In this document: positions 15,008-15,033 of the stretch, one piece after another | Position numbering within the stretch: the first letter of the stretch is position 1 | Layout of the letters: the number at the start of each line of letters is the position of its first letter | DNA from: Fervidifonticultor sp964526945 | Lineage (GTDB): Bacteria > Sysuimicrobiota > Sysuimicrobiia > Sysuimicrobiales > Humicultoraceae | Assembly (NCBI GenBank): GCA_964526945.1 | Contig: CAZGNA010000058.1 | Span: 1 to 15,033 of the forward strand | DNA: 15,033 bases | Direction: 5' to 3' | The notes under the pieces: generated by a model | Told to the model about the DNA's origin: nothing | The model's input: the letters and a program-made list of their open reading frames with translations, nothing else | The model's database searches: none | Program-made: the position numbers and the translations under genes

Positions 15008-15033
15008 GTAGTGTCAAGAGTTTTGTGTACTTT
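15008..15033. mobile_element. Possible terminal inverted repeat of an IS256-type insertion sequence (cut by window edge)
   Basis: The last 26 bases turn abruptly AT-rich. The core GTGTCAAGAGTTTTGTGTAC resembles, from memory, the ends of IS256/mutator-family elements (GTGTCAA...TTTTGTGTA). Only one end is present and no transposase is visible, so this is a pattern-based suggestion. Confidence 0.45.

Overview
This is a high-GC, gene-dense bacterial window with many GTG starts and good Shine-Dalgarno (SD) sequences. It holds Tat-exported proteins and a DUF1800/DUF1501 pair, and it has no RNA genes and no CRISPR array. An environmental, probably uncultivated, high-GC lineage fits (for example an Armatimonadota-, Chloroflexota- or CSP1-3/Sysuimicrobiota-like group). 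That placement is a guess from gene content; there is no phylogenetic marker here.

Region 1 (1-2490): a TetR-family repressor runs leftward off the window edge. A perfect 18-bp palindrome, a likely TetR operator, lies 115 bp upstream of its start. To the right, a 35-codon ORF with PLPQ repeats is translationally coupled to an unrecognised 443-residue membrane/coiled-coil protein. The repressor plausibly controls both directions.

Region 2 (2640-7441, minus strand): a four-gene leftward cluster. In transcription order it is a DUF1800 protein, a Tat-signal DUF1501 protein whose SD overlaps the DUF1800 stop codon, an inositol-monophosphatase-family phosphatase, and a DHDPS/NAL-family aldolase that lacks the DapA-defining arginine.

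Region 3 (7770-8956, plus strand): a GNAT acetyltransferase and a histidine-phosphatase-fold protein. The latter's RHG catalytic motif reads CRG, so it may be a pseudo-phosphatase.

Region 4 (9077-14936, plus strand): a threonine/serine-dehydratase-type PLP enzyme, a URO-D/MtaA-superfamily protein with an HxH...C candidate metal site, then a Tat-signal family 5 solute-binding protein and two DppB/DppC-type permeases. Together these look like an uptake-plus-catabolism locus for a small peptide- or amino-acid-like compound. The ATPases would lie downstream or elsewhere. Two mutually exclusive hairpins sit between the binding protein and the first permease.

The last 26 bases are AT-rich and resemble the terminal inverted repeat of an IS256-type element, so an insertion sequence may start at the right edge.

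No clearly new defence or mobile system is present. The best leads are the altered histidine phosphatase, the URO-D-like protein in its transporter context, the PLPQ mini-ORF with its membrane partner, and the alternative hairpins.
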